DNA of 64,000 bases, taken from positions 6,351,740-6,415,739 of the forward strand of contig NC_016604.1 of NCBI RefSeq assembly GCF_000230895.2. The letters run 5' to 3'. A program made the position numbers and the translations under genes. Below are positions 7,921 through 16,248 of the stretch, piece after piece. Below the pieces are notes generated by a model. The model had not been told where the DNA came from and did not search any database. It saw only the letters and a list, made by a program, of their open reading frames with translations. Position 1 is the stretch's first letter. The number at the start of each line of letters is the position of its first letter. The DNA comes from Mycolicibacterium rhodesiae NBB3 (GTDB lineage Bacteria > Actinomycetota > Actinomycetes > Mycobacteriales > Mycobacteriaceae).

Positions 7921-7967
7921 ATCGCAAAGGGGTTTAGTCGTCGGCGATCCCGGACAACGGGACTCGT

Positions 7968-8123
7968 ATGGAGCAGAGCAACGATCCACCGTCGACACCC
8001 AAGGACGCCACCAAAGCGACCGACGAACAACGCGATCTACAGGAGAAGCTGGACCACCGCAACGACGATCCCGAAGCCCCGGGCGGACATCAGACGAAAG
8101 ACGACGTCGCCGACGAGACCTAG
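7968..8123 (+). CDS. Possible 51-aa acidic, hydrophilic small protein
   Basis: A short frame encodes MEQSNDPPSTPKDATK and continues to KDDVADET. It is rich in Asp, Glu, Lys, Thr and Pro, with no hydrophobic segment, and is probably disordered. Composition resembles small stress-type proteins of actinobacteria, and it fills an otherwise empty 250-bp gap before the convergent esterase gene. The ribosome site is weak (CGGG only) and I recognise no family, so this is a tentative call. Confidence 0.35.
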   Translation: MEQSNDPPSTPKDATKATDEQRDLQEKLDHRNDDPEAPGGHQTKDDVADET

Positions 8124-8129
8124 TGCAGC

Positions 8130-9005
8130 TCATCTTCCGTGCGTGGCGAAGAACTGCCCGCTGGCATTCGACGCGTCCATCCACGTGTGGCCGCCGCCGT
8201 CGATCTGGACGAACGAGACCTCGGTACCGCCAACGCATCCTGCAGCGGTGAACCGGCGAATCGAGGGCGCCGGGGAGTCCTCGACGGGCGCCGGGCAACC
8301 GTCCAGTTCACGCCATTCCTGCGCCAGTGCGGGCGCCGACACGATGTCGCTCGGGCCGCCGCGTCCCACCATCGGCCCACCGTTGAACGGCACGACGTTG
8401 TCCGCCGTCCCGTGGATGCTCAGGACGGAAACCGGCTGCGACGGATTGCACGGGAACGCCGACCCGAGCGTGCCCGCGACTGTCGCGACAGCGGAGAAGA
8501 CGTCCGCACGTGAACACGCCAGCCGGTTGGCCATGAACGCGCCGGCCGACATACCGGTGGCGAATACCCGGCCGGGGTCGATGCCGAAGTCCTTCGTGAG
8601 CCGATCGGCGATCGCGACGAGGAAACCCACATCGTCGACACCCTGCCGGTCGGGCACCGCCGCGCCGCGTCCGTCTGCCCAGCTGAGGTCGATGCCCTCG
8701 GGATAGGCCACGACGAACCCGTGCTGATCAGCGACGGCGTTGTAGTTCGTCATCGCCGCCTGGGCGCCGCCGGTCATCCCGGCGCCGTGCAGGTTGATCA
8801 CCAGCCCGGCCGGCTGCTCGAGTCCCGGTGGGACATGCACCAGATAGGTGCGCTGAAGGCCACCGAATCTCATGCCGTCGGGAAAATCCCCCGCCGGAAC
8901 CGCCGCAGCGTGTGCACCGCTGAACGACAGAAACGCGAGAAGAAGAACCATCAACACCGTCGTGCGCCCCACCACCTGCACGTTCACCACCCCTGGTCGC
9001 GACAT
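8130..9005 (-). CDS. Secreted PHB-depolymerase/feruloyl-esterase-like hydrolase
   Basis: The 291-aa product has a Sec-type signal peptide: a hydrophobic core VLMVLLLAFLSFSG followed by AHAAA, with cleavage near residue 33-35. The mature part is an alpha/beta hydrolase of the PHB depolymerase (LpqC-like) esterase family. Oxyanion region NLHGAG is at 71-76, nucleophile Ser153 in GMSAGAF, acid Asp202 in HGTADNVVPF and His273 in GGGHTWMD. No lipobox cysteine follows the signal, so it should be released rather than lipid-anchored. I chose 9005 as start because upstream in-frame codons add a charged leader that would bury the signal peptide. It likely cleaves polyester, acyl or feruloyl esters outside the cell. 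Confidence 0.87.
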   Translation of the reverse strand: MSRPGVVNVQVVGRTTVLMVLLLAFLSFSGAHAAAVPAGDFPDGMRFGGLQRTYLVHVPPGLEQPAGLVINLHGAGMTGGAQAAMTNYNAVADQHGFVVAYPEGIDLSWADGRGAAVPDRQGVDDVGFLVAIADRLTKDFGIDPGRVFATGMSAGAFMANRLACSRADVFSAVATVAGTLGSAFPCNPSQPVSVLSIHGTADNVVPFNGGPMVGRGGPSDIVSAPALAQEWRELDGCPAPVEDSPAPSIRRFTAAGCVGGTEVSFVQIDGGGHTWMDASNASGQFFATHGR

Positions 9006-9078
9006 GACATCCGACCGTACGGATCGCCGCCGCTGTTGCGCAACCAACCGAACGCCGCGGTGAAGTGAAATTTGCTGG

Positions 9079-9522
9079 TCAGCCGGCGGCGAAGAGTTCG
9101 AGCTGGATGTTGTCGGGGTCACGGAACACCACGGTCGCGAACGGGAACGGCTGCTCGCCGACCCTGATGCCGGAATGCTCGATGCCCAGGTCGTCGAGCC
9201 GAGCCGTCCATGCCTCCAGGTCGGCGCGGGAAGCGACGTTCAGCGCCACGTGGTCCAGCCCCGTGCGCGCTTCGTCGAACCGCTGCCCGTCATTGCCGGT
9301 GTTGGTGTGCAGGCCGATCACGACGCCCGAGCGCGGGTCGACGAGCAGCTCGCCGTAGCCCGTGTCCTCACATCCGTAATGCGGAAACTTCATCGGCAGG
9401 TGATCCGCCCCGAGCAGCCGTTGATACCAGGCGAGGCTGGCCGCCAGGTCGGTGACGGTGACGGAGATGTGGTGGATTCCGGTGATGCCGGGAGCTGGGT
9501 GGTCGGACGCGTCTGGCTGCAT
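9079..9522 (-). CDS. VOC-family (glyoxalase/dioxygenase-fold) protein
   Basis: This 147-aa protein contains a single vicinal-oxygen-chelate module pair: GIHHISVTVTDLAASLAWYQ at the start, LDHVALNVASRADLEAW in the middle and VVFRDPDNIQLELF at the end. Metal ligands of the family are usually His in the first strand (IHH), His in LDHVAL and Glu in QLELF, all present. It could be a glyoxalase-like isomerase, a lyase or a fosfomycin-type resistance protein. Nothing nearby decides between these. It sits between the esterase and the sigma-factor gene and is divergent from the latter. Confidence 0.83.
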   Translation of the reverse strand: MQPDASDHPAPGITGIHHISVTVTDLAASLAWYQRLLGADHLPMKFPHYGCEDTGYGELLVDPRSGVVIGLHTNTGNDGQRFDEARTGLDHVALNVASRADLEAWTARLDDLGIEHSGIRVGEQPFPFATVVFRDPDNIQLELFAAG

Positions 9523-9537
9523 GCCGATGGTTTATCA

Positions 9538-9564
9538 GGTTTCGGGACGCCGGTGTGTGGGTAT
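9538..9564 (+). promoter_or_regulatory. SigF-type promoter in front of the sigma-factor gene
   Basis: GGTTT (9538-9542), 16 bp, GGGTAT (9559-9564) is an essentially perfect match to the mycobacterial SigF consensus (GTTT, 15-17 bp, GGGTA). It lies 82 bp upstream of the sigma-factor start. This points to self-activation or control by another SigF/SigB-class factor. Confidence 0.8.
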
Positions 9565-9645
9565 AGTTGCTCTCACACGAGAGGTTCAGATCCGAGCCGC
9601 CCGCGTTTGACCGCAACGGGAGCACCGGAGAGGGGCCTCATTTTC

Positions 9646-10449
9646 GTGTCTGAATCGACTTCTGAGTACGCCGACCTCACTGAGATGTTTCGTCGGCTGG
9701 CGACTCTCGATGAAGAGTCAGCTGCTTTCCGTCGCCAACGCGACGAAATCATCAGGCGGGCACTTCCGCTTGCCAATCACATCGCTCGCCGTTTCCGTAA
9801 TCGCGGGGAACCGATCGACGATCTCGTCCAGGCCGCGCGGGTCGGTCTGGTCAATGCCGTCAACCGGTTCGACCCCGAGAACGGCGCGGACTTCCTTGCG
9901 TTCGCAGTCCCGACGATGATGGGCGAGGTTCGCCGTCACTTCCGTGACTACGGGTGGGCCGTCAAGGTGCCGCGCCGCCTGAAAGATCTGCAAAGCCAGA
10001 TGGTCAAGGCCCGCAGCGCGCTGTCTCAAGACCTGGGCCGCGCGCCGACCGCCACGGAGATCGCGAACTACCTCGGCATCGACCGCGAATCGGTCATCGA
10101 AGCGACGATCGCGAGCAACAACTACACGACCCTGTCGACCGATGTGCAGACCAGCACGGACTCCGAACACCGCGCCATCGGCGACACCCTCGGCGACGTC
10201 GACCCCAACCTCGACAAAGTGTTGGCGCTGCAGACCGTCCGGCCGTTGATCGCGGCCTTACCGGATCGCGAGCAGACCGTGCTGACGCTGCGCTTCTTCG
10301 AGAACCTGACCCAGACGCAGATCGCCGAACGCATGGGCTACTCGCAGATGCACGTGTCGCGGCTCATCGCGAAGGCGCTCGCCACGCTCCGCGAGCAGGT
10401 TCGCGAACCCGACGATGCCGACACGTCGGGGCTCGCGGTGACCGCGTAA
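9646..10449 (+). CDS. RNA polymerase sigma factor, SigF/SigB subfamily
   Basis: The 267-aa protein is a group-3 sigma factor of the SigB/SigF/SigG type. Region 2 covers about residues 38-110 (IDDLVQAARVGLVNAVNRF, then FLAFAVPTMMGEVRRHFRD), region 3 about 115-190 and region 4 about 200-255. The -35-binding helix-turn-helix is LTQTQIAERMGYSQMHVSR. The GTG start at 9646 has GGAGAGGGG about 10 bp upstream. No anti-sigma gene is adjacent, unlike classic rsbW-sigF operons; the nearest RsbW-like kinase domain is in the fusion protein at 22125. A SigF-type promoter stands upstream. It is probably an additional stress sigma factor of the kind found in multiple copies in environmental mycobacteria. Confidence 0.92.
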   Translation: MSESTSEYADLTEMFRRLATLDEESAAFRRQRDEIIRRALPLANHIARRFRNRGEPIDDLVQAARVGLVNAVNRFDPENGADFLAFAVPTMMGEVRRHFRDYGWAVKVPRRLKDLQSQMVKARSALSQDLGRAPTATEIANYLGIDRESVIEATIASNNYTTLSTDVQTSTDSEHRAIGDTLGDVDPNLDKVLALQTVRPLIAALPDREQTVLTLRFFENLTQTQIAERMGYSQMHVSRLIAKALATLREQVREPDDADTSGLAVTA

Positions 10450-10532
10450 CGCGATAAACCCGCCTGACCAGCGCTGTATCCGGCCACAACGGCCTTTAGA
10501 AAGCACCAAGGTCAGCGTCGCACCCTTGTCGC

Positions 10533-13500
10533 ATGATTCTGGCTGCGTTACTGCCGCTCGCGGTGAAAGTGATGCGTAAGAGTTCGGCGAACGGCGGCCT
10601 GTTGGTGCCGTTGGCGGCATTCACCGTGCGGCGTCCCAAGTTGGTACTGGCCGCCCTGGTGGCGCTGCTGGGCATCAGCATCGTGGTCGGCGGTGGCGTG
10701 TCCGACAAGCTCGCCGTCGGCGGCTACAACGCCCCTTCGTCGGAGTCGACGCACGCCGCCGAACTCCTCGACCAGAACTTCGGCACCACCGCGAACCTGG
10801 TGATCCAGCTGCTGCCCAAAGAGGGCACCATCGACAGCCCCGCGGCCGGTGAGGTCGCGAACCAGATATCGGACCTGATCAAGGCAGAGCCGACCGCGAA
10901 GATCACGCGCTCGTTCAAAGACGACTCGGCCACCGATCTGCGCAGCCGCGACAATCGGTCCGGCCTGCTCCTGGTCCATGTCAGCGGCACGGCGGACGAG
11001 GCCGCGGACACCGCGAAGCAGTTGATCGCCGGCCTACCCGCCGATCCGAACGTCGACGTCCGTGCCGGCGGCACTCTCGGTGTGCAGCAGGAGATCCGGG
11101 CGAAGGTCAAAAACGACATCAAGGTCAGCGAGAGCATCGCGCTGCCGGTCTCGCTGGCCGTGCTGGTCATCGTGTTCGGCGGCCTCATCGCCGCGTTCCT
11201 GCCGATCGTCGTGGGCATCACGTCGATCGTCACCACGCTGCTGGTGCTCGTGCTGATGACGACGGTGACCGAGGTGTCGACACATGCGCTCACCGTCGCG
11301 ACCGCGTTCGGGCTCGGGTTGTCGATCGACTTCGGCCTGCTGATGGTGTCGCGTTTCCGCGAAGAACGCGACAGCGGTAAAGACCACCAAACGGCGATCA
11401 TCGCGACCGTGGCGACCGCGGGCCGCACCATCATCTTCAGCGCGGCGACAGTCACTCTGGCGATGTTGTCGCTGCTGGTGTTTCCCACCTACTTCCTGCG
11501 TTCGGTCGGCATCGCCGCGAGTGCGACCGTCGTTCTGTCGGCGTTGAGCGCGATCATCGTGCTGCCCGCGATGCTGGCGCTGCTGGGGACGCGCATCGAC
11601 TCGCTCGCCATCATCCGACGCAAGACCCCGCTGTCCGCCGACTCCGCGTTCTGGCGCAGGTTTGCCGAGGCGGTCATCCGTCGCCCGCTCATCTACGCCG
11701 TACCCGTCGTCGTCGTGCTGATCGGCCTCGGTGTTCCGTTCCTGAAGGTGCAGTTCACCAACCCCGACGAACGTGCACTGCCCACCGATTCGAATGCGCG
11801 CATGGTCGCCGAGTCGCTGCAGCGGGACTACCCGATCGATCCGTCACAGGCGATCACCCTGGTGACGCGAACCGATCCCCATGTCCTGGAAACCCTTGCC
11901 GCCGACGTGTCCCGAATCCCCGACGTGGTCCTGGTCAACGGTTCCATCGGAAAGTTCGAGAAAGGCGCGCGCGTCGGCCAAACCCCGCCCCGCGAGGACG
12001 ACGGCGCCGCCTACGCGTTGGCATACCTTGCCGTGGACGCGGATTCGGACGCCGCCGAGCACATCGTGCGCGACATCCGCGCGAAGATCACCGACAAGCA
12101 GGTCGAGGTGGGCGGGTTGACCGCCACACTGATCGACAGTCGTGACGCGATCGCTCAGCGGCTGCCGTGGGCGATCGGATTGATCGCGGTGTTCACGTTC
12201 ATCCTGCTGTTCCTGTTCACCGGTAGCGTTGTCGTGCCGGTGAAAGCGCTGCTGTTGAACCTGCTGGTCCTGTCCGGCGTCCTGGGCGTCATGGTGTGGA
12301 TCTTCCAGGAGGGCCACCTGTCGTCGCTGTTGGGGTTCACACCGGCGCCACTGAATCTGTCGATGGTGGTTCTGCTGTGTGCCATCGCATTCAGCCTGTC
12401 GGTCGACTACGAGATCTTCTTGCTGAGCCGCATCAAGGAGGCACGCGATTCGGGATTGTCCAACAACGACGCGATCGTCATCGGACTCGGCCGGGTCGGC
12501 CGGATCGTCACCAGCGCAGCACTTCTGCTGACCATCACGCTGGTCTCGTTCGCCAACGGGATGTCGTTCATGAAGATGTTCGGCATTGGCACCGCTCTGG
12601 CAGTGGTGATCGACGCGACGATCATCCGCGGTGTCGTCGTGCCGGCATTCCTGCGAATGGCAGGCGAGCTCAACTGGTGGGCACCGAAGCCGTTGCGATG
12701 GTTGCATTCTCGTATCGGCATCAGCGAGGCACTGTCGTTCGAAGTGGACGAGGCGGCAGCCGGCGCACCGCTCCCCGCGCCCGTCGAGCTTGCCACCGAG
12801 AAGTTGATGACCATCGCCAAGCAGGCCGATCTCGCCCGCCGGGTCGAGGTCATCTCCGGTCAGCATCTCGTGGCAAGCGTCAACGGCGCCGTGATCGTGG
12901 TCGCCACTCGCACCTCGCTGGCCCAGCAGGCCATGGCCGCCCAGCAGATGGCGCAGCTCGTCGAGATCGTGCGGCGGACCCGCCCGGAGAAGTTGTCGTA
13001 CGCGTTCACACAGCTCACCCAGAGCGGCACGTGGAGCCGCAATCTCGCGGAAGTCGGCGTCGTGATCCCCACCGCCGCAGGCCTGGAGATCTTCTTATGC
13101 GGCGGTGTGACCGTCGCGCTGGACGACGGCACCGGAGTGACACTGGTCGAAGGACGAAACCGCTGCGTGCATCAATCCGTCAAGACGCCTGCCGTCGCGG
13201 CGGTCATCACCGTCGACGAACTGGGTCGCCGGCCCGCCGCCGCCCCGCACAACCGGAACACCGGCCATTCGCTTCCGGAAGGCATCGTCACGGGTCGCGG
13301 CGCGGTTGTGTGGTCCGCCGAGGCCGCATCGGCGCCTCGGCCGGGCCGGCCGACGCCCGCCTCGGCTGAGTCGGTGTCGAGCGTTCCGACGCTCGAGGTC
13401 GCACTGCCGAAGCGCTGGGTCGTGCTCGACGACGATTCGCGAATCGAGATCGATCGCGATTGCGTGATCGGCCGCGACCCGCACGGTTCCAGCGCTGTCC

Positions 13501-13793
13501 GACAGGGTCTTCGCCCCGTGGCCATCCGTGACACCACGGGTCTGATGTCCCGGGCTCACCTCGAAGTCAGGATTGTCGACGGCGAATTGGTGGTCGCAGA
13601 CCGCAATTCCACCAACGGTGTGCTGATCCGCGAACCTGGACAGAAAGTCTGGAAGCGGCTCAAGCCCTGGCAACCGACGGTCTTCCGCCCCGGCGCCACG
13701 CTTCAAATGGGCGGACGCATGCTCCATGTGCAGTCACCCACCGAAGCGCCGCAGCAACGCCAGCACGCCCTTGCGCACGCCATCTCGGTGTAG
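10533..13793 (+). CDS. MmpL/RND-family transporter with a C-terminal FHA domain
   Basis: The 1086-aa protein begins as a standard MmpL transporter. A first membrane helix near residue 35, a periplasmic domain, six helices (about 195-370), a second periplasmic domain (about 400-540) and a second helix bundle (about 545-710) are all visible, with proton-relay-type segments GLGLSIDFGLL and FSLSVDYEIF. After about residue 725 it departs from ordinary MmpL proteins. A soluble region of about 220 residues is followed by an FHA domain at about 964-1066 (GR at 980-981, MSRAH at 1005-1009, NSTNG at 1025-1029). FHA domains bind phosphothreonine, so Ser/Thr-kinase control of export is likely. The ATG at 10572 is an alternative start. 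Substrate is unknown. Confidence 0.9.
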   Translation: MILAALLPLAVKVMRKSSANGGLLVPLAAFTVRRPKLVLAALVALLGISIVVGGGVSDKLAVGGYNAPSSESTHAAELLDQNFGTTANLVIQLLPKEGTIDSPAAGEVANQISDLIKAEPTAKITRSFKDDSATDLRSRDNRSGLLLVHVSGTADEAADTAKQLIAGLPADPNVDVRAGGTLGVQQEIRAKVKNDIKVSESIALPVSLAVLVIVFGGLIAAFLPIVVGITSIVTTLLVLVLMTTVTEVSTHALTVATAFGLGLSIDFGLLMVSRFREERDSGKDHQTAIIATVATAGRTIIFSAATVTLAMLSLLVFPTYFLRSVGIAASATVVLSALSAIIVLPAMLALLGTRIDSLAIIRRKTPLSADSAFWRRFAEAVIRRPLIYAVPVVVVLIGLGVPFLKVQFTNPDERALPTDSNARMVAESLQRDYPIDPSQAITLVTRTDPHVLETLAADVSRIPDVVLVNGSIGKFEKGARVGQTPPREDDGAAYALAYLAVDADSDAAEHIVRDIRAKITDKQVEVGGLTATLIDSRDAIAQRLPWAIGLIAVFTFILLFLFTGSVVVPVKALLLNLLVLSGVLGVMVWIFQEGHLSSLLGFTPAPLNLSMVVLLCAIAFSLSVDYEIFLLSRIKEARDSGLSNNDAIVIGLGRVGRIVTSAALLLTITLVSFANGMSFMKMFGIGTALAVVIDATIIRGVVVPAFLRMAGELNWWAPKPLRWLHSRIGISEALSFEVDEAAAGAPLPAPVELATEKLMTIAKQADLARRVEVISGQHLVASVNGAVIVVATRTSLAQQAMAAQQMAQLVEIVRRTRPEKLSYAFTQLTQSGTWSRNLAEVGVVIPTAAGLEIFLCGGVTVALDDGTGVTLVEGRNRCVHQSVKTPAVAAVITVDELGRRPAAAPHNRNTGHSLPEGIVTGRGAVVWSAEAASAPRPGRPTPASAESVSSVPTLEVALPKRWVVLDDDSRIEIDRDCVIGRDPHGSSAVRQGLRPVAIRDTTGLMSRAHLEVRIVDGELVVADRNSTNGVLIREPGQKVWKRLKPWQPTVFRPGATLQMGGRMLHVQSPTEAPQQRQHALAHAISV

Positions 13794-13976
13794 CTGCCGC
13801 TAGGCGCGAGATCGCGGGCGATCAGTTCCGCGATGACGTGCGATCTGTATCTTCAGCGTCTTTTCCAGCCTCGACGGATTCGGTCGCGTCAGCAGCGGTG
13901 ACTGGGTGGCGCCTGGGGTGAGCAGTGCCCCGAACTGCTCGACCGGCGCCTCGCCCTCTAGGACGAGAACTAGCGG

Positions 13977-14085
13977 ATGGTCTTCGGCGCCAACCTGTAT
14001 CGGGCCTTCGCGCCGATGCTGGCCGACAGCACCGAACGGTCCGACGTGCGCGATCCCTGGGTCGACCGCATGGGGCAATTGCCCC
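13977..14085 (+). pseudogene. Gene scrap cut off at a palindrome
   Basis: A frame starting at the ATG at 13977 encodes FGANLYRAFAPML and ends near DPWVDRMGQLP. It reads like real protein, but an in-frame TAG lies just upstream and no ribosome site is seen. The protein-like stretch ends exactly where a perfect 14-bp palindrome, GGGGCAA/TTGCCCC (14072-14085), begins. It is best seen as the remains of a broken gene of unrecognised family. Confidence 0.3.
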
Positions 14086-14097
14086 CAACTTCGGCGG

Positions 14098-14232
14098 GTC
14101 CCGGCTCTGGGGGTATGTGCCGAAGTGCCCGCCTCTGAGCGAAAGAGTCGCTGACGTTGAGATCCCACGTAGTAAGTGAGCGACAAATTCGCTCGGTGGC
14201 GGGCACCACGCGCATATGTCCCCAGCCCGGGC
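14098..14232. repeat. Imperfect palindromic element, MITE-like
   Basis: The two halves of this about 135-bp stretch are inverted copies of each other. The core pairs GTGCCCGCC, GAGCGAA and GTCGCT (14125-14152) with AGCGAC, TTCGCTC and GGCGGGCAC (14179-14206), in the same order and spacing. The arms extend outward with weaker matching: CCCGGCTCTGGGGG on the left, CCCCAGCCCGGG on the right. A further stem, CTTCGGC (14089-14095) with GCCGAAG (14119-14125), overlaps the left arm. No transposase frame exists. The form fits a miniature inverted-repeat element or a repetitive extragenic palindrome. The rest of the 13794-14386 gap shows nothing else beyond the scrap and the terminator listed separately. 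Confidence 0.5.
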
Positions 14233-14335
14233 GCGACTGTCGTCAGCGTCGACGTCGGTCGACGGCAATATCCAACACCTGCCGCCCCACCCGCATAACT
14301 GAGCCCGTCAGCGACGAGCAAGAACCCATGACAGG

Positions 14336-14373
14336 GCACAGCGGCCGGGGCTGAGGCCGCCCGGCCGCTGTGC
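14336..14373 (-). terminator. Strong 13-bp hairpin after the minus-strand hydrolase
   Basis: GCACAGCGGCCGG (14336-14348) pairs perfectly with CCGGCCGCTGTGC (14361-14373) around a 12-nt loop. It begins 13 bp beyond the stop of the hydrolase gene that ends at 14387, so it should end that transcript. It may also stop transcripts coming from the MmpL-FHA gene. Confidence 0.75.
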
Positions 14374-14386
14374 ATGGGGTGATGGG

Positions 14387-16153
14387 TCAGTAGTCTGCTG
14401 CAGCCTTGCCCACGACGGCATCGACTTCGTCGGCAAGTAGGAACCGCTCGGCGACAAGCGATTCGGCCGCATTGCGAACCGCGGCGACGTAGTCTTCGCG
14501 GGACGGATAACGCTCGGTGACCGAGGGCCGTCCCGGCGGGAAGGGCAGCCTGCTGCCGACCCGCTCGTACAACACATCGGGCAACTCGTCGATGTGGCGC
14601 CGGGGATTCCACCCGGTGTAGGCGGCCAGCGGCGCGGCAACGGATGGCAGCCGGATGCCGGCCACCTCGTTCCCGTCCTCGTCCACGGCCGACACCAGGT
14701 CGACATACGGCTCGCCGAGTTGGATGGGCCAACGGCCTACACCGCGACGGGCGTGGGGGCCGAGGTCGATGTGCCGCGCGTACGAAAGTGCCGACGGGTC
14801 GGGCGCGTTGGTATGACTGAAGAACGACAGAACTTCCTTGCGCGCCACCGCCGTGCCGTCGCTGGTTCGCGGCACCTTGCTGTCGGGCGGTTCGACACCG
14901 TCGCACACCCAGTCCTCCAGCGCAACGAACAGCGCTCGATTCACCGGGGTGACGTCAAGACGGTGCACCGGATTGGCGGCGGGGAACGCCTCCTTGAGCT
15001 TGCTGCTTCCGAAATGGTCGGTGCTGGCCAGCAGATAGGTGCGGACGTCGGGATCCTCGGGGAGGTCCGCTCCGGTGTACGGGTCGACGTGCAACAAAGC
15101 GCCACCGCTGTTCCAGTACTCGGTCGCACTGTTGGTGAAGATGGTTTTCGGCACGCCGCCCAATTCGCGTTGCCGTGCAAGCAGTTCGGCGCCGGCGAAG
15201 GGTGCCATGTTGCCGAATCCGATGACCTGTGCCATCGACGGCTGCGCGTACCGGTGGTTGAACTCTCCGGTTGTCGCACTCGCGAACTCGCTGAACACGC
15301 CGTCGAAGACGGTCATGCCCGTCTCGTCGACGTTGAGTCCGTCGGAGAGGAACTGACGAAGGAGCCGGCCCGCCTGCGACACACCGTAAGCGAAAGCGTG
15401 GTCGATTCCGTCACTTCGGAGATGGGAAACCACATCGCGGATGGCCAGCAGACCGCAGCCGACGACCGGGGTCCGCGACGTGCGGTACACCAACTCATAC
15501 CAGTGGAACGGCTTGAATCCGCCATCGAGCGTCAGATGTGTCTCGTCGGTGAAATGCCAGCTGTCCCTGCTGATCACGGTGGGATCGGCGTCCGGCGCGG
15601 TGCGCACGCTCAACACGGCCTCTGGGTCATCGATGTCGACCGTCGGGTAGTCGGTGAACGTGAAGAGCGCCTCGGCACCGGGAGGCAGTGCGTCGATTTC
15701 GGGCACAGTGAAGCTCAGTGGGTGATCTGCACTGGCGCTGTCGGATCGCCATTCCAGACGCATGAATCCCGGTGGCACGTCGGCGGACGGTGCGGACATA
15801 CCCAACGTGGCGGGCCCGCGCTGCACGTCCCACTGCCAGCCACATGATGCGATGGTGTAGCCGCGGTCGAGTAGGAACCCATTCTTCAACCACGGTGCGT
15901 ACGTGGGTACGCCGCGGTTGGGCACGACGAACAGAAGCTTGCCGTTGCCCCCGTCGACAGGGCGCAGAAGTTTCAGGTCGGCGTCGTAGCGGACCATTCC
16001 ATCGGTGTCGCGGGGCGCGAGCTCGAGGTCGACGATGCCCTGGTTCGCCAATAGATCAGGGTCGACCGCGAATTCGACGGTTGCCTCCACCCATTCGTAA
16101 CGGCTGTCGGAATGGGGGTAAACCGTGTTCACGTGAATTGACTCGACGGCCAT
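14387..16153 (-). CDS. Large alpha/beta hydrolase-domain protein (Abhydrolase_10-like)
   Basis: This 588-aa cytoplasmic protein has an N-terminal beta-rich region and a C-terminal alpha/beta hydrolase region. The nucleophile elbow is probably GVSQAGR, with Ser259. The family is the long actinobacterial and proteobacterial hydrolase group often annotated only as alpha/beta hydrolase domain-containing. I set the start at 16153 (MAVESIHV) because AAAGGAG lies 5 bp upstream. The gene shares a conserved upstream element with the hydrolase gene at 17166, implying joint regulation. It probably cleaves an ester or C-C bond in a catabolic route; the substrate is unknown. Confidence 0.8.
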   Translation of the reverse strand: MAVESIHVNTVYPHSDSRYEWVEATVEFAVDPDLLANQGIVDLELAPRDTDGMVRYDADLKLLRPVDGGNGKLLFVVPNRGVPTYAPWLKNGFLLDRGYTIASCGWQWDVQRGPATLGMSAPSADVPPGFMRLEWRSDSASADHPLSFTVPEIDALPPGAEALFTFTDYPTVDIDDPEAVLSVRTAPDADPTVISRDSWHFTDETHLTLDGGFKPFHWYELVYRTSRTPVVGCGLLAIRDVVSHLRSDGIDHAFAYGVSQAGRLLRQFLSDGLNVDETGMTVFDGVFSEFASATTGEFNHRYAQPSMAQVIGFGNMAPFAGAELLARQRELGGVPKTIFTNSATEYWNSGGALLHVDPYTGADLPEDPDVRTYLLASTDHFGSSKLKEAFPAANPVHRLDVTPVNRALFVALEDWVCDGVEPPDSKVPRTSDGTAVARKEVLSFFSHTNAPDPSALSYARHIDLGPHARRGVGRWPIQLGEPYVDLVSAVDEDGNEVAGIRLPSVAAPLAAYTGWNPRRHIDELPDVLYERVGSRLPFPPGRPSVTERYPSREDYVAAVRNAAESLVAERFLLADEVDAVVGKAAADY

Positions 16154-16198
16154 CTCCACTCCTTTCGGTTTCGTTCCGTTGTGGTTGTTGTCCAGTAA

Positions 16199-16234
16199 TC
16201 TGCGGTGCGCGACTTGGAAGTTTCTTAAACGGCC
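16199..16234 (-). promoter_or_regulatory. Duplicated upstream element, copy 1
   Basis: Read on the plus strand: TCTGCGG, 6 bp, ACTTGGAAGTTTCTT, then AAACGGCC. The same blocks with the same 6-bp spacing recur at 17195-17229, and each lies 25-50 bp upstream of a minus-strand alpha/beta hydrolase gene (starts 16153 and 17166). It is a likely promoter or activator site shared by the two genes. Confidence 0.6.
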
Positions 16235-16248
16235 GCACCAGCAGGTCG

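Noticed and set aside
7931..7961. GGTTT and GGG spaced like a SigF promoter before the 51-aa frame
   Set aside because: The spacing is 23 bp, outside the 15-17 bp range, and the -10 lacks TA.
11844..12866. Long open frame on the minus strand inside the MmpL-FHA gene
   Set aside because: It is antisense to a clear MmpL gene, is full of Gln, His, Arg and Asp, and has no recognisable domain; GC-rich third-position bias makes such shadows common.
14594..15847. 417-codon plus-strand frame opposite the large hydrolase
   Set aside because: Low-complexity, arginine- and valine-rich antisense translation without a domain; the minus-strand hydrolase explains the region.
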